NCBI RefSeq assembly: GCF_001293465.1
Contig: NZ_JSYZ01000007.1
Coordinates: 169,220-233,219, forward strand
Reading direction: 5' to 3'
Source of the DNA: Pseudomonas asplenii
Lineage (GTDB): Bacteria; Pseudomonadota; Gammaproteobacteria; Pseudomonadales; Pseudomonadaceae
DNA: 64,000 bases
Positions 1 to 8,652 of this stretch are shown here, piece after piece. The position numbers and the translations under genes are program-made. The notes beneath the pieces were generated by a model that searched no databases, was not told where the DNA came from, and saw only the letters and a program-made list of their open reading frames with translations. Position 1 is the stretch's first letter; each line of letters opens with the position of its first letter.

Positions 1-46
1 TTGCCTAACCTGCGTTTCAAACTATTTCGTACACAGCCTAAAGCAA

Positions 47-604
47 TCATTCCCCAGGAATCACACACATAGCAGTAATGATTTGATCTGGTTCATCCTC
101 CAAACGAACTCCCCAACCAGAAACTTCCAACCCATTGTATCCTCCGCCTGCATAGAACCACTCTTCAGCGGAATCAAACTCAAGAGTAGCGAAAGGCAGA
201 ATATCCACAACCAATGCACCCAAACCAACACCACAGGGCAGCACTCCCTGATATGAAGACCGGCGAATATCCTCACTGGCAAATCCTAGGCCATATACCT
301 TTATCGCATATACTTCGTGCGCCCTCAACATTATATATAGAGCGCACTCATCCTTGACACCATCCTCATTAAAAATTGAAAACGAATACCCTCCAGCGCC
401 AGTGCCTTCCTCAAAGCCATACCAAATTAAACGAAGAAGCGGCCCCCGCTCAAACTTATACAATAACAAATTCTCATCAACCACATACCGGCTCAAAACA
501 TGTTCAAGAGCCCTAACACCAGCACCTAGAGGAATTCCTCCAAGAGATACCGATGGAACAATAGGCGCATCCCAAGAAACTGAAAAGTCATCAATAACCA
601 TCAC
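47..604 (-). CDS. cdiI: Candidate CDI immunity protein (CdiI)
   Basis: A 185-aa acidic protein without signal peptide or membrane segment, so probably cytoplasmic. I recognise no family. It is called an immunity protein from position only: it lies directly downstream of the cdiA toxin end and overlaps it. The reading frame opens with GTG at 604-602 followed at once by ATG at 601-599, so either a 4-nt GTGA or a 1-nt TGATG overlap with the cdiA stop is possible; no strong Shine-Dalgarno is visible, which fits translational coupling. Local GC is low (about 45% in 61-120, against about 73% in 2881-2940 inside cdiA), as is usual for exchangeable toxin/immunity cassettes. In known CDI systems such a protein binds and neutralises its cognate CdiA C-terminal toxin. 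The function is inferred; the coding call itself is firm. Confidence 0.75.
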   Translation of the reverse strand: MMVIDDFSVSWDAPIVPSVSLGGIPLGAGVRALEHVLSRYVVDENLLLYKFERGPLLRLIWYGFEEGTGAGGYSFSIFNEDGVKDECALYIMLRAHEVYAIKVYGLGFASEDIRRSSYQGVLPCGVGLGALVVDILPFATLEFDSAEEWFYAGGGYNGLEVSGWGVRLEDEPDQIITAMCVIPGE

Positions 605-3600
605 TTAGGAACCCACGTATTAGTTTTAGGAATAAACTTAACTTCCTGCCCCGCCGGATTCAAATAAGTCACATGAGACTCAATAATAGGCCTATCCGGA
701 CCGTAAAATTTTGGCCGATACCCCACAGGATCAATAACCTTAACTTCACTCCCATCCTTATATGTCAACTTATAATACTCACCAGTGTGCAGCGATCGTG
801 GAACATCCCGCCCCATAGTTGACGGACTATATTGAATTTTAACAATTCCTGTTGCACTGCCTTCAATTTCGTATACCTGAGCATTACCGGACGTATTCTT
901 CTTTATAGAAACCGTTGCATTCGCACCATCCATGGTCAGAGCCTGCTTGATCTGCTCAATGGTTTTACCCCAAACGCTACTCGGATTTCCGACCATATCA
1001 CGTGGAAGACCTGCCTGCGCCGCCAGATCTTCACGCAACCCAGCACCCGCAACGGCAGAAGTAGCAGGTCTGTTTATGTCACAGGGCCCGACGTTGTGCA
1101 CCCACGTTTTAAGCTTTCCGACATAAAACGTGTGCCCAACGTCAACCGTCAGGTTGAACGTCTTGCCTTCTGGTTGAAACAGCTCCAACGAGCGGACTCT
1201 GGTCGAGACGTTCTCGCTGGCTCCATCCTCCAACGACTGAAGCAGATCACCCCCTCGGAGATCTATAACCGGGACAAAACCTTTTTGCGCCGGAACATAA
1301 AACGGGTGCCCACCTGTCACCAGCAGTGTTTCGCTCTCAGCTACACCATCAGCATGAAGGCTCTCCAGCTTCAAGCGATAGATCGGCTGATCGGTCCGCA
1401 CGTGAGTCGCCAGAATTGCCGCAGCAAACGGTTCCCCACCTTTCTCTGGCTTGCTCCAGACGATGTCGCCTACTTTGAGCGTGTCAATCGCCCGATCGCC
1501 CGAAGGAGTCGCAACCATCGTGCCTGCGGCAAAACAGCAAGGACCAATGAGTTCACCTTTCGTAGTGCCCTTGATCTCATTGCTGGCAACACTCGTTTTG
1601 CTACCCGGGAACTTGACACTGGCAGCACCCAGCGCCCCGACAACCATGTTGCCAACCCCGTTCCAGGTATCACCATCAATGACCTGGTTTACGCCATAGC
1701 CTGCCTGCAGCACACCGTTGGCAGCCGCAGCAATACGGACTGCCGCCCCCAATGGCCCCGACATCGCATACAGTGCCGGCGTACCGATATTGGCTAGACC
1801 CTGCTGTTCGTTGTTGATCCGCAGGTAGCCTTGCGCATCCCTGTAAACCAGCTCGTTGGCTGTCTTGTCCCGACTCCAGAATGGATTGAAAACAGAGACG
1901 CCATCCTGCTCACGCAAGGCATCGGCGTAGGCAATCTTGTCCTCGGTAATCCCTGCAAACGGGTACTCACGGAAAGGAACCGGGCCGTTTTCCACCAACA
2001 TTTTGATGCTGGACTCTGCGACTTCACGTCCATACTTCATCTGCAGTTCGTAGCCATAGACCTGCAGGTATGCCGACAGCTCGCTCATTTCAGCTGTAGA
2101 CAGGGACTTTGGATCGTTGTGGTACTTGGCCAACAGACCGTCACTGCGATCATCGGCACCTTGCAATGCAGACAGCTTCTTAGCTGACTCTATGCTTCCC
2201 GTTTCCTCGAACTCCTTGCGAGCCCGATCACGCGCGGCTTGAGAGTGATTACCCAGGAAGTTGTACTGAGTAGCGTTAGCCGCAACGTTAGCCGCCTGAC
2301 CGGCATCGCCTCCCGAAGCAACCGCTCCCAGCACCCCAACGATCTGCGAAAGCGCCATCAGGTTCGCTTGAGCCCGGATGTACTCGGGGGTCCCCTCGAC
2401 GAGGTTCTTTGGCACCAACTTGTCGCCAACCGCACCGAGCAATATCTCGTTGATCCCACCCGAAATCGCCCCGGTCTGGAAGTCGCCGCCCATTGCCTTG
2501 GAGAGCAGACCACCCAGGCCAGCATGCAGGAGGATCTTCTCCAGGCTGCCCTCGTCGAGGCCAAGGTCACCGATCTTCCCGGCGCCCACCGCGCCGCCGA
2601 TGCTGATTGCCGTGCTCGTCGCGGCACTGGCAAGGTTGTCCTTGAGACTACCCCCGTACACCGCCGTCTTGATCAGCGCATCGGCCGTCACCTTCATTGC
2701 AACGGTCTGCGCGCTCGGAAGGTCGAAGCCTATCTTGTCGGGACTGTAGCCAAGGCTCTGCGTCACCCCGGCGGTCGCGAACGAAACGGCATACCCCTTC
2801 ATCGCATCGGACGAGGTCACGTCCTTGAACACCGCGCCCAGGTTGCCGCCATTGTTGATGAAGCTGGTGGTGGCATTGGTCGCTGCGCTGGTCGACACCG
2901 CAGCGACACCTGCCGCCAACACCGGCGAGCTGCCCGCCATGGCGGTCATGACTGCCGGCCCGACCACTGCCGCCATGATGATGGCGATAATCAGCTGCGA
3001 AGCCGGCCCCAGCCCCGAGGTGTTGTACTTGAAGGACTCGTGGATCTCCTTCACCTGCCGCCAATCCACGTCGCCGCGCTGCTCGGCATCCTTCAGCCAG
3101 GCCAGTTTCGGGTCGGCCTTGACCATGGCGTCGATGGTCTGGCTGACCGTCTGCTGGTTGACCTCCCTGACGTCGATCTTCAGGCCTTCGACCGCCTTGA
3201 TGGTGATCTTGCCCTCGGCGATCATCTGTGTCTGGCGCAGGGTTTCGTCGGTGTTGCCCTTGCCCTTGGCCGAGTTCCAGAACGAGTTGTTGTTGGTCTT
3301 GGTATGGCTCTCGTCGTGCAGGTCCTTCACGCCCTCGAAGACGATGGCCCCGCCACTGTCAAGCGTGATGTCCTTGCCACTCTGCAACTGCGCCACCTGG
3401 TAGCGCTGGTCGCCACCGCTCTTGAGCGTCAGGTCGCCGCCGGTGGTGATCTGGCTGCCGACGTGGGTGACCTGGGTCACTTCGTCATGCTTGAGTTTCA
3501 GGTTGCCGAAGCCACCCTTCTCCTTCATGTCGTACAGGGTATGGTCGGTGTTCTGCGCCGCCAGCAGTTGCAGGTTGTTCCCCGCATTCACCCCCACATC

Positions 3601-6600
3601 GCCGCCCGACTTCAGGTTACTGGCGACCAGCGTCACATCCTGCTTGGCCTGCGCCGTCAGGTTGCCACCAGCGGTGAACTCGCTCGCGACCTGTTGGGTA
3701 TGGCTGTCCAGCTCGTGGATGCGCTTCTTGCCTTTCTTGCTGCGAGTGTCGGCGCTGTCCTCGTCTTCGGCCGACATCAGCGTCAGGTCACGACCGGCGC
3801 TGACTTCAAGGTCCTTGCCCGCCTTGGCGGTACTGGCGACGGCGTTGATGTCCTGCCCCGCCTCCAGCACCAGGTCACCTTCGGCGCTCACGCCGGAACC
3901 GAGGTTCTTGACCCGCGTGGTCACGGTGTTGTTATGCCCACCGTTCTTGATGACATGGGTCTCGCTGCTGTCAGTCACCGCCAGCAGGTTGATGTCGCGA
4001 CCGGCCTTGAGCGTCGCATCACCACCACTGCTGATCTGGCTCTTGTTGGTCAGGTCCTGCCCGGCAATCATGCTCAGGCTGCTGGTGGCCGAGATATGGC
4101 CGCCGTCGTCGAGAATGGTGCGATGGCCACTGCCATCGCTGACCAGGATGGCGGTGCGGTCGTTGACGATGTCGCCGTTCAGCGCCGTCAGGTTGACCTG
4201 GTTGCCGCGGATGTCGCCGGCCATGGCATTGCGGATGCTGTCCTGGGCCATCATCGAGAAATGCTGGCCGGCTTCCATCAGGCCGCCGTTGTACACACTT
4301 TCGCCGGCGATCACGCTGGCATCGTTGCTGGCACGCAAGGTGCCGACGCTGACCAGGTTATTGCCGGCAATCACGCTGATGTCGCGCCCCTGGACCAGGC
4401 TGCCGCCGCGAATGTCGCGGGAATCGACCTTGGCCAGGTAGAGCACCGGCACCAGGACTTTCTCGCCCTGCACCTCGCGCTCTTCCATCCAGACGATGTC
4501 GTGGGTCAACGACGCTACCTGAGCCGAGGTCAGCCCGACACCGACGGTCAGGTTGAGCTGGTCCTTCGAAGCGATGCCGTTGTCCATCAGGTAGCGGAAC
4601 TGGTCGTACTCGCTGGTCAGGCCGTTGGCCAGGAAACGCTGGCCGGTCTGGGCGAATACCGCGTCGCTGACCAATCGGGTTTCGTAGCCGCCGTCACCGA
4701 GCCGGCGCCAGGCCTGCTGGTTGTCATAGCCCAACTGCCCGAGCATGTAGTCCGAGCTGAAGAAGCTCTTCAGGTCGGTCAGTTGCGGGTTGGTCTCGAT
4801 CAGGTACTGGCCCTTGGGGTTACGGCTCTGGGTGAACATCCCGTAGTCGCCCTGGGGCAGGCGGAAAGTCGGCAGCGCCGTCGGATCGACGGACACGAAT
4901 GGCGAGCCACTGAAGTCGGCCGGCACGAAGCTGACTTCGACGCTACCATCCGCATTGACGTGCTCGACCCGCGTCACATCCTTCGGTGCCTGGGCCGGCG
5001 GGCTGCTCGCGTTGACCGCGATGTCGATACCGCCGACTTTCGCGCCCAGCTGGTTGTCGCCCAAGGTGCCCGTCAGTTGCGCCAGGGTGTTGTCCACCAG
5101 GCTGCCGTTCTGGATGTTCTGGGCGACGTTCAGGCTGACCTTGCCGCCCGCCTGGATGGTGGCGGCATAGACGGTGTTGCCATCCGCACTCCAGGTGGTG
5201 ACGTCGCTCATCAGGCTGAAACGACTATCGGAGGAACGGCTGATCAGCTCGTTGAAACGCGCCTCGTCGAAATGGCCAGCAGCGACGGCGGCGTTGAAAG
5301 CCGGCACGTCGGAGGACTCCATCTGGTCCCAGTAGCCGGTATCAATCCGGCCTGGCGTGCCGATCTGAATGACGTTGTAGCCCTTGCGCGATACCGCCCC
5401 CTGGTTGAGCAGGCTGCCTGCGGTCAGGGTCAGGTCGCCGTTGGCCGCCATCAGGCTGTAGCGGTTCTCGATCTTGTCCACCTGGGCCGTGAAGCCCTTG
5501 CCCGCCACCAGGCGCGCTGCCGCCGAGTCCTTGAGCGCCTGTTCGTTGAAGACCTTGGTGATGGTGATGGTGCCGCGCTTGAACGAGTCATGCCCGCCAC
5601 AGTGCTGGCCACAGACCCAGGACAGGCTGCCGGAAACCGCCCCGCCCTTGCTCATCTCGAACTCGGCCTTGGCGTTGGTCAGCTCGCTGGCCTTGAGGTC
5701 GATATTGCCTTCGCTCTCGACGCTGCCGGAGAGGTTGCTGAACACACTGGCCTTGCCGTCATCCAGCGCGGCGAAGCTGAGGTCGCCCTTGCTATAGATG
5801 TCGCCGTAGAAGTTGCTCAGGCTGTCGCCACGAACGCGCAGGTCGGCGCCGCTGAACAGCAGGCTGTCCTTGTCGTTGTAGACGCCGTTGGCCGCCGTCA
5901 GCCTGACGGCGCCAAGCGCACCGAGGGTGCCGTGGTTGTTGATCCGTGCCGCCTGGATCGCCAGGGCCTGGTCGGCCACCAGTCGGCCGAGGTTTTCCAG
6001 GGTGCCTTGCAGCGTGAGGCGGGTATCGCCACCGCTCGCCAGACGACCACCGGACTGGTTCAGGTCGACAGCAGTGATCTCCAGCGCCTTGAGGGAGGAG
6101 ATCACCCCGCTGTTGCTCAGGTTGCCCGCGAGTTTGAGGGTCAGGTCGTTGTCGCTGACCAGTTCGCCGGCGTTGCTCAGGCTGGCGACGTCGAACTTCA
6201 ACGCACCGGCACTGGCGATACGCTCGCCTGCGGCGAGCGCCAGGGCCTGGCTGCTGATGTAGGTCAGCCCGCCATTGAGCTGCCAGGTGCCCACACCCTC
6301 CACGCTACCGATCTTCCAATCGCCAGCGCCCAGGCCGATCATGCGGCCCTGGCCGCTGCGCAGGCTGGCAAGACCCAGGCTGAACAGCCCCTGGCCACCG
6401 TGCTCGATACGGCCGCCGGTATTATTCAGCGATGCCGCGGAGAGGCCGAAAGTGGTGCCACCGACAACGATCGAAGCATTCTGGTTATTCAACTCGCCAT
6501 TGAGCGCGATATGGCTGGCGTCGCCCTTGAGCGCGCGCAACTGACCAGCGCTGTTGTCGAGGCTGTCGCCGTCGACGGTCAGGTTGCCCGCCGACTCCAC

Positions 6601-8619
6601 CAGGCCGCCCCGGTTGATGATCCGGTCCACGGTCAGTTCGAGGTTGCCCTTGAGGCTGGCGATCAGGCCCAACTGTCCGTTGAGGGCGCTGTTGTCGAGA
6701 TCCCCGGCAATGAGCTGGACGTCCGAACCCTTGATACTGCCAGCCTGGTTGTCCAGCGAGCCCTTGTTCAGCAGCAGCGAAACCTGGCTGCCTTCGGCAA
6801 GCAGGTTGCCCTGCTGGTTCAGCACCTTGTTGGCGGCGAGCTTCAGTCCTTCGCTGCCGGCCAGGACCTTGCCTTGCCCACTGTTATCGATCTCGGCGGC
6901 CGACAGCTCGATCCGGCGGGCCAGGACCTGGCCATTGCGGTTGTCGATACGGCCCTGGCCAGCCGAGACCTGGACCTGCTCGCCGACCACGACACCCTCG
7001 CGGTTGTCGAGGTTCGTCGCCGTCACGTCGACTGCACCGCTGGTGGACTGCAGGCGACCGCCCTGGTTGTTCAGGTCCTGTCGGGCCGTGATCTTGAGCG
7101 TGCCGGACTCGGCACTGACACGGCCCTTGAGGCTGTTGTCGAGGCTCAGGATATCGGCGGTCAGGCTATTGGCGATCAGGGCGCCGTTGCGGTTGATGAC
7201 CTCGCCGCCCGTCAGTAACAGATCGGTACCGGCCAGCAGCTTGCCGTCAGTGTTGTCCAGTTGCTCGTCGGCCTGCACCTTGGCCGCGCCACTGTTGGCG
7301 TTGATCAGGCCCTGACGGTTGTCGATGCGGGCTGCGCGCACCTCGGTCTCGGCCGATACCAACTGGCCGCCACGGTTGTCCAGGGTCTGCCCGGCCTTGG
7401 CGTCGATCTTGCGGCTGGCGATCACATTGCCACTGTTCCGGATCGTCTTGCCCAACAGCGTGACATTGCCTTCGACGTTCCGACTGCCATCCTGGTTGAC
7501 CCCGGCATCGATGCTGCCGCTGTTGACCAGTTGGCCGCCACTTTCCAGGCGGATGCCGTCATGGGCCGCCAGGCTCTTGCTGCTTTGCAGGTCGCCGGTG
7601 GTCTTGATATCGAGCTGGCTGCCGGCATAGACCGCGTCCTTGGTTTCCAGGCTCTCGGCCTTGACCTTGACCGCCTCGCTGGCAATGGCCTGGCCCATGG
7701 TCAGCTTGCCGTTGGCATCGATCTGGATGTCGCCGGCACTGGTGGCCATGTTGCCGGCCAGGCGTACACCCACACCTTTTTCCGTGCCCACCAGGCGAAT
7801 GGCCCCGGCATACATGCCGCCCAGGGCGGAACTGTCGATGGCCAGCGCCGGGGCCGCACTACCGTCGTCGGCCCGCGCCACAGCGGTCAGATCATCGGCC
7901 TTTACATCATTGCGGCCGGTGATGACGTTGAGCTGCCTGGCGTAGATTTCGGCGTTGATCCGGGCACTGCGGGTGATCAGGTCGAACTGCTCGACGGTCC
8001 CGGCCTTGAAGCCCGCTCCGTCGATGTCGATGGCCCCGCCATCCACCTGGAAATGGTCGACCCGGCCATTCTCGATGACCGCCTTGCCGGTGCTGAGGGT
8101 GACCCGCGGGGTATTGATGAAACCGCAACCGTTGCAACTGATGCCATAGGGGTTGGCGACGATCACGTGGGCCGACTGCCCCGCCACTTCGGTATAGCCA
8201 CGCAGTTGGCTCGGGCTACCACCGTTGACCTCGTTGAGGATGGTCGACGCGGCACGACCGTTGAGGTTGCTGTTGCCGAGGATGATCCCGCCCAACTGGG
8301 TAGACTGGGTGCGGCCGGTGGCGTTGTTGAGGATGACGCCGTTGCTGCCGACGTTGTAGTCCTTGAACTGGTTGTGCGACAGCCCGTTGGCATTCGGGGC
8401 GGCGATGTTGACGATGGGCACGCCATTGCCCGCCTGCCCGAGCGTGGTTCCCGGTGCACTGACGACGATGCCATCGGCCTGGGCCCACAACGGCTGCCAG
8501 AACATCACGTTCGCCAGCAGGAAGGCGACCCCGCGCTTGGGCAACCCGAGGAAATGGTCACGGTTTTTCAGGGCAGCAGAAGGCTGCCCCGCGAGGAAGG
8601 CGAACTGGCGAACGTCCAT
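601..8619 (-). CDS. cdiA: CdiA/FhaB-family two-partner secretion effector with Hint-linked toxin end
   Basis: A 2672-aa exported filament protein. Order of parts: extended signal region (residues 1-47, ending near WAQA); TPS/haemagglutination domain (about 48-300) with NPYG at 156-159 and the Cys pair C162/C165; a long run of FHA-type beta-helix repeats; a DUF637-like hydrophobic, Ala/Gly-rich segment (about 1865-2075); a Hint (intein-like) pretoxin domain from C2362 (CFAAGT) through TGGHPFYV to H2508-N2509; and a C-terminal domain of 163 residues. No VENN motif is seen; the Hint block takes its place before the toxin. In this family CdiB exports the N-terminus first and the C-terminus is delivered into a touching cell. 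It sits 33 nt after cdiB and overlaps the immunity gene. The start at 8619 has only a weak ribosome site but gives the expected N-terminus. Length is ordinary for CdiA proteins. Confidence 0.93.
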   Translation of the reverse strand: MDVRQFAFLAGQPSAALKNRDHFLGLPKRGVAFLLANVMFWQPLWAQADGIVVSAPGTTLGQAGNGVPIVNIAAPNANGLSHNQFKDYNVGSNGVILNNATGRTQSTQLGGIILGNSNLNGRAASTILNEVNGGSPSQLRGYTEVAGQSAHVIVANPYGISCNGCGFINTPRVTLSTGKAVIENGRVDHFQVDGGAIDIDGAGFKAGTVEQFDLITRSARINAEIYARQLNVITGRNDVKADDLTAVARADDGSAAPALAIDSSALGGMYAGAIRLVGTEKGVGVRLAGNMATSAGDIQIDANGKLTMGQAIASEAVKVKAESLETKDAVYAGSQLDIKTTGDLQSSKSLAAHDGIRLESGGQLVNSGSIDAGVNQDGSRNVEGNVTLLGKTIRNSGNVIASRKIDAKAGQTLDNRGGQLVSAETEVRAARIDNRQGLINANSGAAKVQADEQLDNTDGKLLAGTDLLLTGGEVINRNGALIANSLTADILSLDNSLKGRVSAESGTLKITARQDLNNQGGRLQSTSGAVDVTATNLDNREGVVVGEQVQVSAGQGRIDNRNGQVLARRIELSAAEIDNSGQGKVLAGSEGLKLAANKVLNQQGNLLAEGSQVSLLLNKGSLDNQAGSIKGSDVQLIAGDLDNSALNGQLGLIASLKGNLELTVDRIINRGGLVESAGNLTVDGDSLDNSAGQLRALKGDASHIALNGELNNQNASIVVGGTTFGLSAASLNNTGGRIEHGGQGLFSLGLASLRSGQGRMIGLGAGDWKIGSVEGVGTWQLNGGLTYISSQALALAAGERIASAGALKFDVASLSNAGELVSDNDLTLKLAGNLSNSGVISSLKALEITAVDLNQSGGRLASGGDTRLTLQGTLENLGRLVADQALAIQAARINNHGTLGALGAVRLTAANGVYNDKDSLLFSGADLRVRGDSLSNFYGDIYSKGDLSFAALDDGKASVFSNLSGSVESEGNIDLKASELTNAKAEFEMSKGGAVSGSLSWVCGQHCGGHDSFKRGTITITKVFNEQALKDSAAARLVAGKGFTAQVDKIENRYSLMAANGDLTLTAGSLLNQGAVSRKGYNVIQIGTPGRIDTGYWDQMESSDVPAFNAAVAAGHFDEARFNELISRSSDSRFSLMSDVTTWSADGNTVYAATIQAGGKVSLNVAQNIQNGSLVDNTLAQLTGTLGDNQLGAKVGGIDIAVNASSPPAQAPKDVTRVEHVNADGSVEVSFVPADFSGSPFVSVDPTALPTFRLPQGDYGMFTQSRNPKGQYLIETNPQLTDLKSFFSSDYMLGQLGYDNQQAWRRLGDGGYETRLVSDAVFAQTGQRFLANGLTSEYDQFRYLMDNGIASKDQLNLTVGVGLTSAQVASLTHDIVWMEEREVQGEKVLVPVLYLAKVDSRDIRGGSLVQGRDISVIAGNNLVSVGTLRASNDASVIAGESVYNGGLMEAGQHFSMMAQDSIRNAMAGDIRGNQVNLTALNGDIVNDRTAILVSDGSGHRTILDDGGHISATSSLSMIAGQDLTNKSQISSGGDATLKAGRDINLLAVTDSSETHVIKNGGHNNTVTTRVKNLGSGVSAEGDLVLEAGQDINAVASTAKAGKDLEVSAGRDLTLMSAEDEDSADTRSKKGKKRIHELDSHTQQVASEFTAGGNLTAQAKQDVTLVASNLKSGGDVGVNAGNNLQLLAAQNTDHTLYDMKEKGGFGNLKLKHDEVTQVTHVGSQITTGGDLTLKSGGDQRYQVAQLQSGKDITLDSGGAIVFEGVKDLHDESHTKTNNNSFWNSAKGKGNTDETLRQTQMIAEGKITIKAVEGLKIDVREVNQQTVSQTIDAMVKADPKLAWLKDAEQRGDVDWRQVKEIHESFKYNTSGLGPASQLIIAIIMAAVVGPAVMTAMAGSSPVLAAGVAAVSTSAATNATTSFINNGGNLGAVFKDVTSSDAMKGYAVSFATAGVTQSLGYSPDKIGFDLPSAQTVAMKVTADALIKTAVYGGSLKDNLASAATSTAISIGGAVGAGKIGDLGLDEGSLEKILLHAGLGGLLSKAMGGDFQTGAISGGINEILLGAVGDKLVPKNLVEGTPEYIRAQANLMALSQIVGVLGAVASGGDAGQAANVAANATQYNFLGNHSQAARDRARKEFEETGSIESAKKLSALQGADDRSDGLLAKYHNDPKSLSTAEMSELSAYLQVYGYELQMKYGREVAESSIKMLVENGPVPFREYPFAGITEDKIAYADALREQDGVSVFNPFWSRDKTANELVYRDAQGYLRINNEQQGLANIGTPALYAMSGPLGAAVRIAAAANGVLQAGYGVNQVIDGDTWNGVGNMVVGALGAASVKFPGSKTSVASNEIKGTTKGELIGPCCFAAGTMVATPSGDRAIDTLKVGDIVWSKPEKGGEPFAAAILATHVRTDQPIYRLKLESLHADGVAESETLLVTGGHPFYVPAQKGFVPVIDLRGGDLLQSLEDGASENVSTRVRSLELFQPEGKTFNLTVDVGHTFYVGKLKTWVHNVGPCDINRPATSAVAGAGLREDLAAQAGLPRDMVGNPSSVWGKTIEQIKQALTMDGANATVSIKKNTSGNAQVYEIEGSATGIVKIQYSPSTMGRDVPRSLHTGEYYKLTYKDGSEVKVIDPVGYRPKFYGPDRPIIESHVTYLNPAGQEVKFIPKTNTWVPK
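604..1539 (-). other. Hint pretoxin plus unassigned CdiA C-terminal toxin module
   Basis: The codon for the presumed Hint nucleophile Cys2362 is at 1536-1534 and the terminal His-Asn (2508-2509) is encoded at 1098-1093; everything after it (1092-604) is the candidate toxin. The residue after Asn is Val, not Cys, Ser or Thr. By the known chemistry of bacterial intein-like domains this predicts cleavage rather than splicing, which would free the toxin. The toxin domain begins near VGPCDINRP, carries a block around SLHTGEYYKL and VKVIDPVGYRP, and ends in NTWVPK. Its mixed helix-then-strand pattern could fit a small nuclease fold, but I could not match it to a named toxin family. Base composition falls sharply here. 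Confidence 0.7.
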
Positions 8620-8652
8620 GTCGGAAAATCTCGAATCGGTCGAAGCAAAAAA

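Noticed and set aside
3000..8500. Repeated units in cdiA as a DNA repeat or CRISPR array
   Set aside because: The repetition is at the protein level (beta-helix repeats) with diverged DNA; there are no constant repeats with unique spacers of equal length.
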